Assembly: GCF_963082655.1 (NCBI RefSeq)
Contig: NC_081552.1
Span: 62,934,799 to 62,998,798, forward strand
DNA: 64,000 bases
Source: Stomoxys calcitrans
Taxonomy: Eukaryota; Arthropoda; Insecta; Diptera; Muscidae
Direction: 5' to 3'
Every line of letters begins with the position of its first letter. Positions within the stretch are counted from its first letter, which is position 1. Shown piece by piece: positions 11,341-22,342 of this stretch. A model generated the notes under the pieces. It was not told the origin of the DNA and made no database searches. It saw only the letters and a list, made by a program, of their open reading frames with translations. A program made the translations under genes and the position numbers.

Positions 11341-11671
11341 TATTTAAAGAGTCGGTGATTGCCTCGTCGTCTGCCCTCTGCTCGTTAGGCGGTATTGGAT
11401 GTCCTGCCACTGCACCGCCGGAAGGCTCGATATGAGGATATTTGCCTATACCAGTCCTCCCAATCTTGAAAAACACGTCTTTGGTCCCGTAGTACGACAT
11501 GCCTTTAGTCTTAGCCAAACTTGTCACACAGACTTGATCAATGCTCACCACAAGGAGAAATCCTTCCTCCTTCCCCTCCCTGTGGAAGGTCTGACAGTTC
11601 TCAGCTGCCAAAACTTGGTTTTGCTTACTTAAGACTGTTACCATGCTTTCCGTCACTATTTTGCTGCCCAT
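11333..11671 (-). pseudogene. LOA-like ORF1 protein, C-terminal part
   Basis: Minus-strand frame with FLLVVSIDQVCVTSLAKTKG, then YYGTKDVFFKIGRTGIGK and repeat-derived PPNEQRADDEAITDS. The same stretch (VVGIDQVSEKSLAKSKG..KAVFFKIGKTRIG) is encoded at 62350-62460, and two independent copies support a real protein region. ORF1 proteins of this group bind the element RNA; I do not recognise a catalytic motif. The frame is broken from the N-terminal half at about 11672-11724. Confidence 0.65.
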
Positions 11672-12130
11672 CCCTTGATGAATACCGTCGCCTTTGTGAG
11701 CTGGGGGATATCCATCTTTGTCATCAGGTCAAGCTTTGCGCCATCCCAGGGGTGTGGATACGTCCAACGAGCTTTTTGACGGTATCAATATATTCCGCTG
11801 ACGCAAAGCGCATCGTTAAGATGTCCCCTCTATACTCGCAGCTCATAATTTGTATGGATTGACCCTCTTCAGAGTTCAACACATGTCCCCAAATCGGCTC
11901 TTTAAATCCACTTGGTACTAGTACGCTTGAAGCAGTACTCTCGACAACGGATGCCAAGGAACCCATACCTATTGGAAAGGCGGACAACACGCTACTGTCT
12001 TTGAAGTCTATTTTGAGCCTACCACTGAAAGGCTTTAAAATTTTGCTGGTAGTCCTTTATTTTTAATAGATAGTAGATATTTTTTGGGAAGCGAAATGAA
12101 AATGCGTCCGCTTCACTCATAGGCTACGCA
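11672..12130 (-). pseudogene. LOA-like ORF1, N-terminal part and 5' leader
   Basis: The frame at 11724-11990 encodes FPIGMGSLASVVESTASSVL, and later IQIMSCEYRGDILTMRFASA. The first part matches the frame at 58560-58616 (PPIGVGSLAPVVESNA) and the second matches the plus-strand copy near 62050. Upstream, the minus-strand leader gtagcctatgagtgaagcgg matches 58379-58398, which puts the 5' end of this element near 12130. The start codon is uncertain. Together with 10512-11671 this is one minus-strand insertion. Confidence 0.65.
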
Positions 12131-13454
12131 TTTCAAGAGATTTTCTTATGATGTTTATTTTATAAAACTTAATATTGCCTTATCAAATAGCTCACAATCA
12201 TCACAGAACACTGCGTTAGTCGGACCACTGTAACATATAATGCTATAAAATTGTTGTTGGTGTGAGAGTAGTGCATTGGGCCATTGTGTTAATGCACAGT
12301 TGAGAGTGGGTATGCTGCGTACTTTGAGATAGTGTTGTTTAGTGCGGTGTGAGTTGGGGTGCCTATAAATTGTTTAGACACTTTCGCACACACACACTAA
12401 CATTCATTGCTAGTGGTATTAAGACTAATTTTACGTATATGGCACTTGTTTGTATGAACGATCATAATGTAACGTAATTAAGCATTAGTGGTAGTTTAAG
12501 AAAAATTACTATCTACATACATACATAAATTAGTGTGCAGCCATATACACATCGACAAGCATATGATTTTAACGTAGCGTAGCAGTTACCTCACTCACAC
12601 AATCATACACACATACTCTAGAACAGAGATTACACAAACCAAAGTACCCATAGCACATTGCATATTAAGTGTTTACCAAGTGTTGTATTTGGTGGCACTT
12701 TGACACACACACATATCCAAGCTCACGCACACTAACAAATAAGAACTCAAACATACAAACAAGAATGCTTTTACTGTTGCAAACATCTAGGGGGCAAAGA
12801 TACACAACGCACCAAAATCAAGATAAACAAGTAAACAAACAAATAATCAACATCAGCCAGAGACACTAACTTAGTGAGCTACTAACTTTGTGTTTGTCGC
12901 AGACGCACACATTCACTTATTCATTTACGCACATATTCACCTATTCATATAAATGTTTGAGTGGGCAAACACATGATGGCAAACTTCGAAATGAAATGAG
13001 TTCATTTAATGGTAAACTGATTATGTGGGTGACTGTTGTCTGCAGTAATTTGCACAAATGGGTTGCCACCTTTGCAAATGCAAATTTGCCCATGAACATT
13101 CCATTAAGGAACTGGGACTGCCACTTTTGGTGCACCAAAATTTTGTTGGTCGATGGGTTTTAGGCCTCAGATACTTGTGCCAATTTTAGATATCCGATTA
13201 GAATTGTACTCTTACCGTGCCCTCATTTGAGTCCTATATTATCCCTGACTGTCTGCATGTTTATTTGGGGGATTTTTCGTGGCTCCCAGACAGTTGGTCC
13301 CTTATATTACTATTAGTTTATACACTATTTGCAGTGACCATTAATTTAATTCCCGTGTTGTCTCGATCGGCTGGCATGTTCTTTTACAGATTATTTGGCG
13401 AAGGAACGCGCCCCACATACTTGGTTATGCTTTTGAATGCCAAATTTTCATTAT
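12131..13454. other. Unrecognised, possibly unique sequence
   Basis: AT-rich with many short cacaca/cactcac tracts (12385-12410, 12590-12750) and no coding frame of convincing length. At 13076-13125, gcccatgaacattccattaagg..ctgggac is a short 3' tail fragment of the tRNA-SINE (minus orientation). A 133-codon frame at 13217-13618 runs into the mariner 5' end and is probably chance. This is one of only two sizeable stretches without recognisable repeats and could be host intergenic DNA. Confidence 0.4.
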
Positions 13455-14195
13455 ACGAGGGTTGCCTTTTATATTTCGGGATTGGACAACTCTTGTATTG
13501 CAATCTGCCAACTGACAGCTCTATCGTAAACCTAGACATTTTTGAGGTTATAAGTACTCAGAACGTTTACAGTAACTTAAAAGATTCATCTCGTCCAAAA
13601 AATGGAATAAAATTCTGAACATTTTCGTGGGCTATTTTTCCCAACTTTAGATGTGAATTAACTCAACAACAGTGCATCGATGAACTTAATTAAATTTTTG
13701 GCGATGAAGCTCCATCAAGGACCAGTGTTTGTCAATGGTATGGTGAATTCGTCCGAGGTCGTAGATCGCTCTTGGAAGAATTTCATGAAGGTCGTCCAAA
13801 ATGTGTTGTTGTTGTTCCAAAAACCATTGAAGCTGTGCGCTAACTGATATTGCAAGATCGTCATGTGACATATCGTGAGATTCAACCTTAGGCATTAGTA
13901 GGACCAGCATACATTCAATATTGCATGAAAATTTGACCTCAAAAAAATGTTTTCGCGTTGAATCACACACAATTTGTCGATCGTTTAAAAAAAGCTCGTG
14001 TCGATTGGTCGAAAGAAATGCTCCAAAAATACGAAACAACTGCATTTTGAGCACTCAAAACATCGATTTTATGAGTCATCCGCCGTATAGTCAACGACTT
14101 TTTATTCCCGTACGTAAAAAATAAGATGAGAGATCAACGACACGTGAAGAAGCGGTTGATGCGTTCAGAATGCATGTTTTGGAGATACTTCAATC
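13455..14195 (+). pseudogene. mariner transposase, 5' two-thirds
   Basis: Degenerate DD34D-type mariner. A start codon at 13602 is followed by a premature stop, then SEHFRG, LTQQQCIDELN, FGDEAPS, VYQWYGEFVRGRRSL and EFHEGRPK, which form the paired helix-turn-helix DNA-binding half. Then DRHVTYREIQ, KKARVDWSKEMLQKY and finally DAFRMHVLEI..QSE. Stops and frameshifts recur, and the catalytic middle has been deleted (no clear DESW). The sequence at 13455 (cgagggttgccttttatatt) looks like the 5' inverted terminal repeat after TA. The coding sequence breaks off at 14195 and appears to continue at 17376. Confidence 0.8.
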
Positions 14196-14417
14196 AGAGT
14201 AGTTAGGTTGAGTGGGTTGCCCTCCAAAGGTGAGTTCACTCGGAGGCCAGTTTGGCCCATTGTGGTGCCTTAAAAAGAAAGGGAAGAGAAAGAAGATGTT
14301 AGACCTCGGACTAGAGGTTATACACGAATTAAAGAATGACAGGAGGAATGGAGAACCCGAGTTAGGGGTAACGAAACGCCCATCCCCACGCTAGCACAGA
14401 TGTACCTACGCCGAAGC
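14196..14417 (-). mobile_element. 3' untranslated end of a LOA-like element
   Basis: Minus-strand reading from the ORF2 stop: ...aaggcaccacaatgggcc, then ctcaacctaactactc at the mariner junction. This resembles the 3' end at 63930-63990 (ccattgtggcat..accttacc) in kind but not in detail, so it is a second family. It defines the insertion point in the mariner gene. Confidence 0.55.
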
Positions 14418-14660
14418 TTATGGCACCCCCCGTTGGAACCATCTTGTTCCTTCAATAAATCTTAAGAGACCTACCAGAGGTACGTTCGCAAGTTCACCCA
14501 GATCACAGAATAAACGGCTCCCCAGAAAGAAGAACCTACGTCCCTGCAGACCTGCATAAGAACGCAGCATGTGCTCAATAGACTGGACTATTATCTTCAT
14601 CGAGGCAACTCTGGAATCCCCTTTTGCCCTGGACCTCAAGTCAGCGCCACTTCGAGGGCC
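14418..14660 (-). pseudogene. LOA-like ORF2, C-terminal zinc-knuckle region
   Basis: The frame ends with IEHMLRSYAGLQGRRFFFLG, DLGELANVPLVGLLRFIEG and TRWFQRG. This is the usual close of a non-LTR ORF2 after its zinc knuckle (pattern EHLLC.CP.L...R...LG), but the cysteines are replaced (HMLRSYAG). About 170 bases to 14829 carry no long frame; this is decayed RNase H to knuckle sequence. Confidence 0.6.
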
Positions 14661-14828
14661 CAGAGCCTATCCGGGGACTCGAAACAATCCGCCACTCATC
14701 TCGACCTCACCATCGCCCTAAGGCCTTGAGCGTTGCCATACTGTCCACAAAGTTTTGAGTTGCGAAGGCAGTAAGTGCCTTACCAGAATTTCTCTTGCTG
14801 CCTAAAATACCGTACACTTGTTCGGCAG

Positions 14829-15080
14829 TCACAGAGACATATTGATATTGAGTGCATCAGAGTAGACCCCCAATACAGCCCCTGATTCCATCTTGGAGTC
14901 ATCTTTGTAGATCGAGGTCTTATCCTCCTCAATTTGTCCATTCGCCCTCCATTTGTCCCTCTCAGGAAATCGAATCGCGAATGCCCTCACTCCAGACTGC
15001 ACTGGTAGCAGGTAGTCGGAGATCATCCTCAGTCCACCCTCCGTATCCACAACACCCAGAATCGAACTGTGGCCGCGCAA
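14829..15080 (-). pseudogene. LOA-like ORF2, start of RNase H domain
   Basis: The frame ILGVVDTEGGLRMISDYLLP..DKTSIYKDDSKMESGAVLGVYSDAL includes the RNase H entry motif, normally YTDGSK; here it is YKDDSK. RNase H removes RNA from the cDNA hybrid, and its presence downstream of reverse transcriptase separates LOA/I-type elements from Jockey-type ones lacking it. The frame is cut on both sides by frameshifts. Confidence 0.65.
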
Positions 15081-15108
15081 CCGTCCTCCTTCACCATGCC
15101 GAGCTTCC

Positions 15109-15850
15109 TCAGCCTAAGCCCGACCCTGGCGGCGTAGTTCCAATATGAATCCCTGTGCGGTTCAGTGCGGCGACTATCGCCCCCTCAATATCCAAGAAGG
15201 CCGTCAAAGTGTAGTCCTTCTGTCGGAGACACGTCTCGACCTCCTGCACCACCTCGTGAAGGGCCGTCTCCACCGATCTGCCTTTGAGATATGCATGTTG
15301 TGCTTCACTGAAGTTTTCCGGCGTCAGTCCCCCTCTCACTGTCAGGTCAATCAGTCTTTCCAGTGTTTTCAGCAAAAACGATGACAGACTAATAAACCTA
15401 TAGTCCTTTGTCGTACTGTGATTTATTCTTCCCACCTTGGGGATAAAGACCACATTGACTTCCCTCCATGTCCTCGGTATGTAAGACCACGCCATGCTTG
15501 CCCTGACGATCTGCTCAAGACATGGCAGGGTGACTCCAAGGGACTTCTGCAGCAGTGCCAGAATAATTCCGTCAGGTGCGACCGACTCAAATAGCCGGAA
15601 AGTGCGGACCGCTTACGGGCATCCGTTAAGGCCACATGTGTAGGTATTGCAACCACTTCCTGGCCACCTGGGAAATGAGCCTCCATCAAAAGTTCCACCG
15701 TCTCCTGCCCACTCTCAGTATAAGTCCCGTCCTCCCTCCTCAGGGAGCTGGTCGTTATAGGATCTTTCGAGAGCACTTTGCGCAACTTAGATGCCTTACA
15801 AGTGCGTTCCAATTCCTCACAAAAATTTTACCAGAAACTCCTCTGCGCCT
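15109..15850 (-). pseudogene. LOA-like ORF2, reverse transcriptase part
   Basis: Two overlapping frames (15423-15812 and 15109-15495). They hold the linker DPITTSSLRREDGTYTESG, the palm entry WREVNVVFIPKVG, then KDYRFISLSSFLLKTLERLI (normally YRPISL), AQHAYLKGRSVETALHEVV and motif A TAFLDIEGA with its aspartate. The segment between motif A and IVAALNRTG is deleted, and the catalytic YADD/FADD motif is absent. The element is 5' truncated at about 15935, against a DINE-A. No endonuclease or ORF1 is seen. Confidence 0.75.
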
Positions 15851-15935
15851 TCCTCATATTTTTCTTGAACTTGCTAAGGGCTCCGCGATACTCGTCCCAG
15901 CCCTCTGTAGTGTTCACTCCCTTGGCCTTATTAGA

Positions 15936-17375
15936 AACAAGTAAAAGCGTGCTAAGTTCGGCCGGGCCGAATCTTATATACCCTCCACCATGGATCGCAT
16001 TTTTCGAGTTCTTTTCCCGGCATCTCTTCTCAGGCAAAAAAGGATATAAGAAAAGATTTCCTCTGCTATTAGAGCGATATCAAGATATGGTATTGTGGTC
16101 CAACAATTAAATTACATGTTGGAGAACTGTGTAAAATGTCAGCCAATTCGAATAAGAATTGCACCCTTTGGGGGCTCAAAAAAATAGAGAGATCGATTTA
16201 TATGGGAGATGTATCGGGATATAGACCGATTCAGACCATAATAAACACGTATGTTGGCAAATCGGATAATAATTGCGACCTCTAGAGGCTCAAGAAGTCA
16301 AGTCCCCAGATCTGTTTATATGACAGCTATATCAGGTTATGAACCGATTTCAACTATACTTGGCACAGTTGTTGGATATCATAACGAAATACTTCGTGCA
16401 AAAATTCATTCAAATCGGATAAGAATTGTGCCCTCTAGAGGCTCAAGAAGTCAAGACCCAAGATCGGTTTATATGGCAGCTATATCAAAACATGGACCAA
16501 TTTAAACCATACTTGGCACAGTTGTTGGGTATCATAACAAAACACGTCGTGCGAAATTCCATTCCAATCGGATAAGAATTGCGTACTCTAGAGGCTCAAG
16601 AAGTCAAGACCCAAGATCGGTTTATATGGCAGCTATATCAGGTTATGAACCGATTTGAACCATACTTGGCACAGTTGTTGGATATCACAATAAAACACGT
16701 CGTGCAAAATTTCATTTCAATCGGATAAGAATTGCGCACTCTAGAGGCTCAAGAAGTCAAGACCCCAGATCGGTTTATATGGCAGCTATATCAGGTTATG
16801 GACCGATTTAAACCATGCTTGGCACAGTTGTTGGATATTATGGCAAAACAAGTCGTGCAAAATTTCATTCAGATCGGATAAGAATTGCGCACGCTAAAGG
16901 CTCAAGAAGTCAAGACCCAAGATCGGTTTACATGGCAGCTATATCAGGTTATGGACCGATTTAAACCATACTTGGCACAGTTGTTATATATCATAGCAAA
17001 ACACGTCGTGCAAAATTTCATTCCAATTGAATAAGAATTGCGCACTCTAGAGGCTCAAGAAGTCAAGACCCAAGATCGGTTTATATGGCAGCTATATCAA
17101 AACATGGACCGATATGGCCCATTTACAATACCAACCGACCTACACTAATAAGAAGTATTTGTGCAAAATTTCAAGCGGCTAGCTTGACTCCTTCGAAAGT
17201 TAGCGTGCTTTCGACAGACAGACGGACGGACGGACGGACATGGCTAGATCGACATAAAATTTCACGACGATCAAGAATATATATACTTTATGGGGTCTCA
17301 GACGAATATTTCGAGTAGTTACAAACAGAATGACGAAATTAGTATACCCCCCATCTTATGGTGGAGGGTATAAAA
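15936..17375 (-). mobile_element. DINE-A, complete
   Basis: aacaagtaaaagcgtgctaa at the start, tatggtggagggtataaaaa at the end. Monomer cgat landmarks at 16651, 16804 and 16957 are exactly 153 bp apart; about five units are present. The end abuts the mariner C-terminal fragment at 17376. The block therefore sits, with the LOA-like element, inside the mariner gene. Confidence 0.85.
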
Positions 17376-17435
17376 AGGGGCAAAAGTGCTTCGACAGTTG
17401 GCTCAAACGCATGCAAAAGTATATTAAGATCTTAA
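17376..17435 (+). pseudogene. mariner transposase, C-terminal fragment
   Basis: Encodes GQKCFDSWLKRMQKYIKI, the well-known mariner ending WQKCFDNWFKRMQKCI. It picks up where the copy at 13455-14195 stops (..LEI.QSE), so the two pieces are read as one gene split by 3.18 kb of later insertions. No 3' terminal repeat matching the 5' one was found downstream. Confidence 0.75.
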
Positions 17436-17737
17436 TGATCTTAATAATATATATACCGTTATCAGGGGTCGGCTCTCGCCGCGCCTATTTGATATCAGCA
17501 GTTGGGAAAAGTATTACTTTCATATCCTTAGCACGCTATATAGAGCGGTACAGACTACATACTCTTATCCAAAAACACATTTTTGAAATCAAAATTTTTT
17601 TACGAAAAAGTTTGTTTCCCAAATATCAAGTGTTGCTTAAATTGTTTGCCGTGGTTACCACTGTGTAACAAGTCAACATTTATTGTGTAAAATCATATTC
17701 TGACTACGTAACTGTCAGATTGCATAGATATTATTTA
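17436..17737. other. Unassigned 300 bp
   Basis: May include the 3' flank of the mariner element. No repeat family, RNA or credible reading frame is recognised. Confidence 0.3.
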
Positions 17738-18711
17738 CAACAAGTAAAAGCGTGCTAAGTTCGGCCAGGCAGAATCTTATAAACCCTCCATCATGAATCG
17801 CATTTGTCGAGTTCTTTTCCCGGTATATCTTTTTAGGCAAACAAAGGATAAAAGAAAAGAATTCCTATGCTATTGGAGCTATATAAAGTTATGGTCCGAT
17901 TCGGACCATAATTGAATTGAATGTTAGATACCATAGAAGTAGTCATTGTGTAAAATTTCAGCCAAATCGAATAGGATCAAGAAGCAAAATAGGGATATTG
18001 GTTAATAGGAGAGATGTATTAGGCTATAACCGTTTCAGACCATATTCGACACGTATGTTAAAGGTCATAGGAGAAGCCGTTGTACAAAATTTCGGCCAAA
18101 TCGGAAAATGATTGCGCTCTCTAGAGGCTGAAGAAGTCAAGATCCCAGATCGGTTTATATGGCAGCTATATCAGGTTATGGACCGATTTAAGCCATATTT
18201 GCCACAGTTGTTGAAAGTCACAACGAAACACGTCATGCTAAATTTCAGCCAAATCGGATAAGAATCTCGCCCTCAAGTGGCTCAAGAAGTCAAGATTCAA
18301 TATCGGTTTATATGGCAGCTATCTCAGGCTATGCACCGATTTCAACAAAAGCACAATTGTTAAATGTAATACTAAAATACTTAATCGGATAAAAATTGCG
18401 CCCTCTAGAAGCTCAAGGAGTCAAGACCCAAGATCGGTTTATATCCCAACCCAAGACCCAAGATAGGTTTATATCCCAACCGACCTACACCAATAAGAAG
18501 TATTTGTGCAAAATTTGAAGCGGCTAGCTTTACTCCTTTAAAAGTTATCGTGCTTTCGACAGACAGACGGACGGACATGGCTAATTCGACATAAAATGTC
18601 TTGACGATCAAGAATTTATATACTTTATGGGGTTTTAAACAAATAGTTCGGGAGTTACAAACAAAATGACAAAATTAGTATACCCCCATCCTATGTTGGA
18701 CGGTATAAAAA
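17738..18711 (-). mobile_element. DINE-A, diverged copy
   Basis: Starts caacaagtaaaagcgtgcta with the hairpin eroded to ttcggccaggcagaa, and ends ctatgttggacggtataaaa. About three monomers. A duplicated cccaagat.ggtttatatcccaacc at 18427-18485 is a small local repeat. Divergence is higher than in the 41-46 kb copies, so it is probably an older insertion. Confidence 0.8.
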
Positions 18712-18754
18712 CATATACATATAGCCTTATTTGTGCCACTGTATAACATATTTG

Positions 18755-19000
18755 TTGCCAGATTTCTTTGCTTGTCTTAGACTTTTACGAACGTTTGCTG
18801 CAATAAGATAATGATCCGAATTGATGTTGACTTCTCGGATTGACTGTCAGTTCATTACGCTGGATGAGGGCCTTACATTAAGCACAACATGACCAATTAG
18901 GTTTCTCAGTTTTAATTGAGGACAAACATCGCATGGATGCATAGAAGACTGATATCAAAGAGTTGGGATTATAGGAGGATGGTGGGTAGCATTTAATCCA
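18755..19000 (-). pseudogene. Non-LTR retrotransposon endonuclease, C-terminal piece
   Basis: Minus-strand reading gives LIGHVVLNVRPSSSVMN, then a stop and frameshift, then REVNINSDHYLIAANVRKSL and RQAKKSGN. N-QIDH(V/I) followed by SDHYL is the C-terminal signature of LINE apurinic endonucleases, and SDH is the catalytic aspartate-histidine pair. The remnant is of the same general type as the RT piece at 31806-32574. The remainder of the element is missing. Confidence 0.6.
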
Positions 19001-19034
19001 TCGGAGTAAATTAGGTGACAATGTTCGAGTAACC

Positions 19035-19115
19035 CCAAGTTCAAAAGAAATAAATATCCGCACACTCTTTTCAACCTTACCTAACCTCAAATTGAAAAGA
19101 GGGTCGGGATTAATA
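19035..19115 (+). mobile_element. Possible LINE 3' tail
   Basis: Contains atccgcacactcttttcaac and cttacctaacctcaaa. This is close to the 3' end of the LOA-like element at 63945-63970 (cggattcttttcaaccttacc). Only the tail is present; atatccgcacacta repeats at 19112. Confidence 0.45.
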
Positions 19116-19430
19116 TCCGCACACTATTTTTTATCTAATCTAACCCTAAAATCCAAAGCCAAACTCTTGTGTCGCATCGTGGCAGCTATAATAGTATTTT
19201 CCAACAAAAGGTGTTATTTTGAATCACCCGATATTTCGTTAGCCGCCTTTTTTGATGCTTTTAATCTGTCACATAAGCAACAAACGCATTGCTCTTTTTC
19301 GAGATAAATTTCCGGGTCGTATTATATCTGGAAGAAGCGATCACACTTTTTATACCCACTATAGATTTAATGATTTAATACCCATTTTATACCCATAATA
19401 GACTCAAAACTATAATAAACACTAGTTTGA
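19116..19430. other. Unassigned 315 bp with tatacccA motifs
   Basis: No recognised gene. 'tttttatacccac' and 'ttttatacccata' at 19349 and 19385 resemble the first bases of DINE-B but are not followed by its sequence. Confidence 0.3.
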
Positions 19431-20036
19431 AACAAGTAAGAGCGTGCTAAGTTCGGCCGGGCCGAATCTTATATACCCTCCACCATTCATCGCATTTGTC
19501 GAGTTCTATGCGCATTATCTCTTTTTAAACAAACATAGAATATTGAATAAGAACTGTTATGCTATTGGAGCTATATCAAGTTGTAGTCCGATTCGAACCA
19601 TAAATGAATGCTGAACATTGTAGAAGTCATTGTGTAATATTTCAGTTCACTCGGTTAAGAATTGCGCGATCTTATGGCTCAAGAAGTCAAGATCCAAGAA
19701 CGGTTTATATGACAGCTATACCAGATTATGAACCGATTTTAATCATACTTAGCACAGTTGTTGAAAGTGATACCAAAACACTACGTGCAAAATTTCATTT
19801 AAATCTGACGAGAATTGCGCCCTCTAGAGACTCAAGAAGTGCAGACCCAAGATCGGTTTATATGGCAGCCATATCAAACCATAAACAGATTTAAACCATA
19901 CCTAGCGTAGTTGTTGGAAGTGATACCAAACCACTACGTGCAAAATTTAAACAAAATCGGATAAGAATTGCGCCCTCTAGTGGCTCAAGAAGTCAAGACT
20001 CAAGATCGGTTTATATGGCAGCTATATCAAAACATG
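19431..20036 (-). mobile_element. DINE-A, truncated at an inversion junction
   Basis: Starts aacaagtaagagcgtgctaa and carries about three monomers. It stops after tatggcagctatatcaaaac + atgg. It is immediately followed by DINE-A in the opposite orientation (20037), so the two lie head to head and lack their 5' terminal blocks. Confidence 0.8.
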
Positions 20037-21132
20037 GAGGAGTAAAGTTAGCCGTTTAAAATTTTGCACAAATACTTCTTATTAGTCCATGTTTTGATAT
20101 ATCTGCCATATAAATCGATCTTGGGTCTTGACTTCTTGAGTATCTAGAGTGCGCAATTCTTATCCGATTTGAATGAAATTTTGAACGACGTGTTCTGTTA
20201 TGATATCCAACAACTGTGCCAAATACGATTCAAATCGGTCCATAACCTGATATAGCATTCATATAAACCGCTCATGGGTCCTCAATTCTTGAGCCTCTAG
20301 AGAGCGCAGTTTTTATTCGATTTGAACGAAATTTTGTATTACGTGTTTTGTTATGATTTCCAACAACTGTATCAAGTATGGTTCAAATCGGACTATAACC
20401 TGATATAGCTGTCTTATAAACCGATCTTAGGTCTTGACTTCTTGAGCCTCTAGAGGGCGCAATTCTTATCCGATTTGAATGAATTTTTGCATGAAGTATT
20501 TTGTTATGATATCCTGTGCCAAGTATGGTTCAACTCGGTTCATAACCTGATATAGCTGTCATATAACAGATTTGGGGACTTGACTTCTTGTGCTTCTAGA
20601 GAGCGCAATTCCTATCCTATTTGGCTGAAATTTTGCATGACGTATTATATTCTAACTTTCAACAGCTGTGTCAAATAAGGTTCAAATAGGTTCATGACCT
20701 CATATAGCAGCCATAAACAGATCTGTGATCATGACTTCTTGAGGCTCTCGAGATCACAATTTATCCGATTTGCCTGAAATTTTGTACGACGGATCCTCTC
20801 ATGACCATTAACATACGTGTTTATGGTCTGAATCGGTCTATAGCCTGATACAGCTCCCATATAAATCAATCTCTCTATTTTACTTCTTGAGCCCCCAAAG
20901 GGAACAATTCTTATTCGAATTGGCTGACATTTTACACGGGTCTTCAACATATAATATAATTGTGGTCCCAACCGGACCATATCTTAATATCGCTCTAATA
21001 GCAGAGCAAATTTTTCCTTATATAATTTTTTGCCTAAGAAGAGATGCCGGGAAAAGAACTCGACAAATGCGATCCATGCTGGAGGGTATATAAGATTCGG
21101 CCCGGCCGAAATTAGCACGCCTTTACTTGTTA
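20037..21132 (+). mobile_element. DINE-A, truncated 5', inverted partner
   Basis: Begins at the edge segment aggagtaaagttagccg, just inside the microsatellite, and runs through about five monomers to the hairpin ttcggcccggccgaa and cctttacttgtt. No 5' terminal repeat or microsatellite is present. Confidence 0.8.
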
Positions 21133-21272
21133 ATGTTCGTAGCTTAATTCTACTCGAACAATTGTTAATGTTTAGCTGTTTAAAGTGCATTGCAAAATAT
21201 GCATGATTTGACGGTGTGATTCATAATGAACAGAATTTACAAAAACATTATTTCTATAAATAGAATAGATAA
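21133..21272. other. Short spacer
   Basis: AT-rich spacer between DINE copies; nothing recognised. Confidence 0.3.
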
Positions 21273-22342
21273 AACAAGTAAAAGCGTGCTAAGTTCAGCC
21301 GGGCCGAATCTTATATACCCTCCACCATTGATCGCATTTGTCGAGTTCTATGCGCGGTATCTCTTTTTAGACAAACATAGAATATTGAATAAGAACTCTT
21401 ATCCTATTGGAGCTATATCAAGTTATAGTCCGATTGGGACCATAAATGAATGCTGATTGACATTGTAGAAGTCATTGTGTAATATTTCAGTTCATTCGGA
21501 TAAGAATTGCGCCTTGTAGGGGCTCAAGAAGCAAAATCGGGAGATAGGTTTATATGGGAGCTGTATCAAGCTATTGATCGATTCAGACCATATTAGCCCT
21601 TGTACAAAATTTTAGCCAAATCGGATGAGAATTGCGCCCTTTAGAGGTTGAATAAGTCAAGATCCCAGATCGGTTTATATGGCAGCTATATCAGGTTCTA
21701 TATCGATTTAAGCCATACTTAGCACAGTTATTGGAAGTCATAACAAAATACCTCATGCAAAATTTCAGCCAAATCGGATGAGAATTGCGCGCTCAATTGG
21801 CTCAAGAAGTCAAGATCCAAGATTGGTTTATATGACAGCTATACCAGATTATGAAACGATTGAAATCATACTTCGCACAGTTGTTAAAAGTAATGCCAAA
21901 ACACTATGTGCAAAATTTCAGTTAAATCAGACGATAATTGCGCCCTCTAGAAGCTCAAGAAGTCAAGACCCCAGATCGGTTTATATGACAGCTATACCAG
22001 ATTATTAACCGATTTAAAACATACTTGGCACAATTGTTGGATATTATAACAAAATACGTCATGCAAAATTTCATTCCAATCGGATTAGATTTGCGCCTTC
22101 TAGAGGTTCAAGTATTCAAGACCCAAGATCGGTTTATATGGCAGCTATATCAGGTTATGGACCGATTTAAACCATACTTAACACAATTTCAACAGACGGA
22201 CGGACGGACATGGCTGATCGTCTTAGAATTTTACGCTGATCAAGAAGATATATACCATATAGGGTCGGAAATGGATATTTCAATGTGTTGCAAACGGAAT
22301 GACAAAATGAATATACCCCCATCCTTCGGTGGTGGGTATAAA
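21273..22342 (-). mobile_element. Chimeric DINE: A-type 3' part and monomers, B-type 5' end
   Basis: The + strand starts aacaagtaaaagcgtgctaa, ataccctccaccat and A-type monomers up to catacttaacacaatttc (about 22190). It then switches to B-type sequence: gatcgtcttagaattttacg, atagggtcggaaatggatat, gttgcaaacggaatgac, ccttcggtggtgggtata. The two terminal repeats therefore no longer match each other. Confidence 0.8.

Noticed and set aside
13217..13618. 133-codon frame with hydrophobic segments
   Set aside because: It continues through the mariner 5' terminal repeat and leader into the transposase start region, so it crosses an insertion boundary; no domain is recognised.
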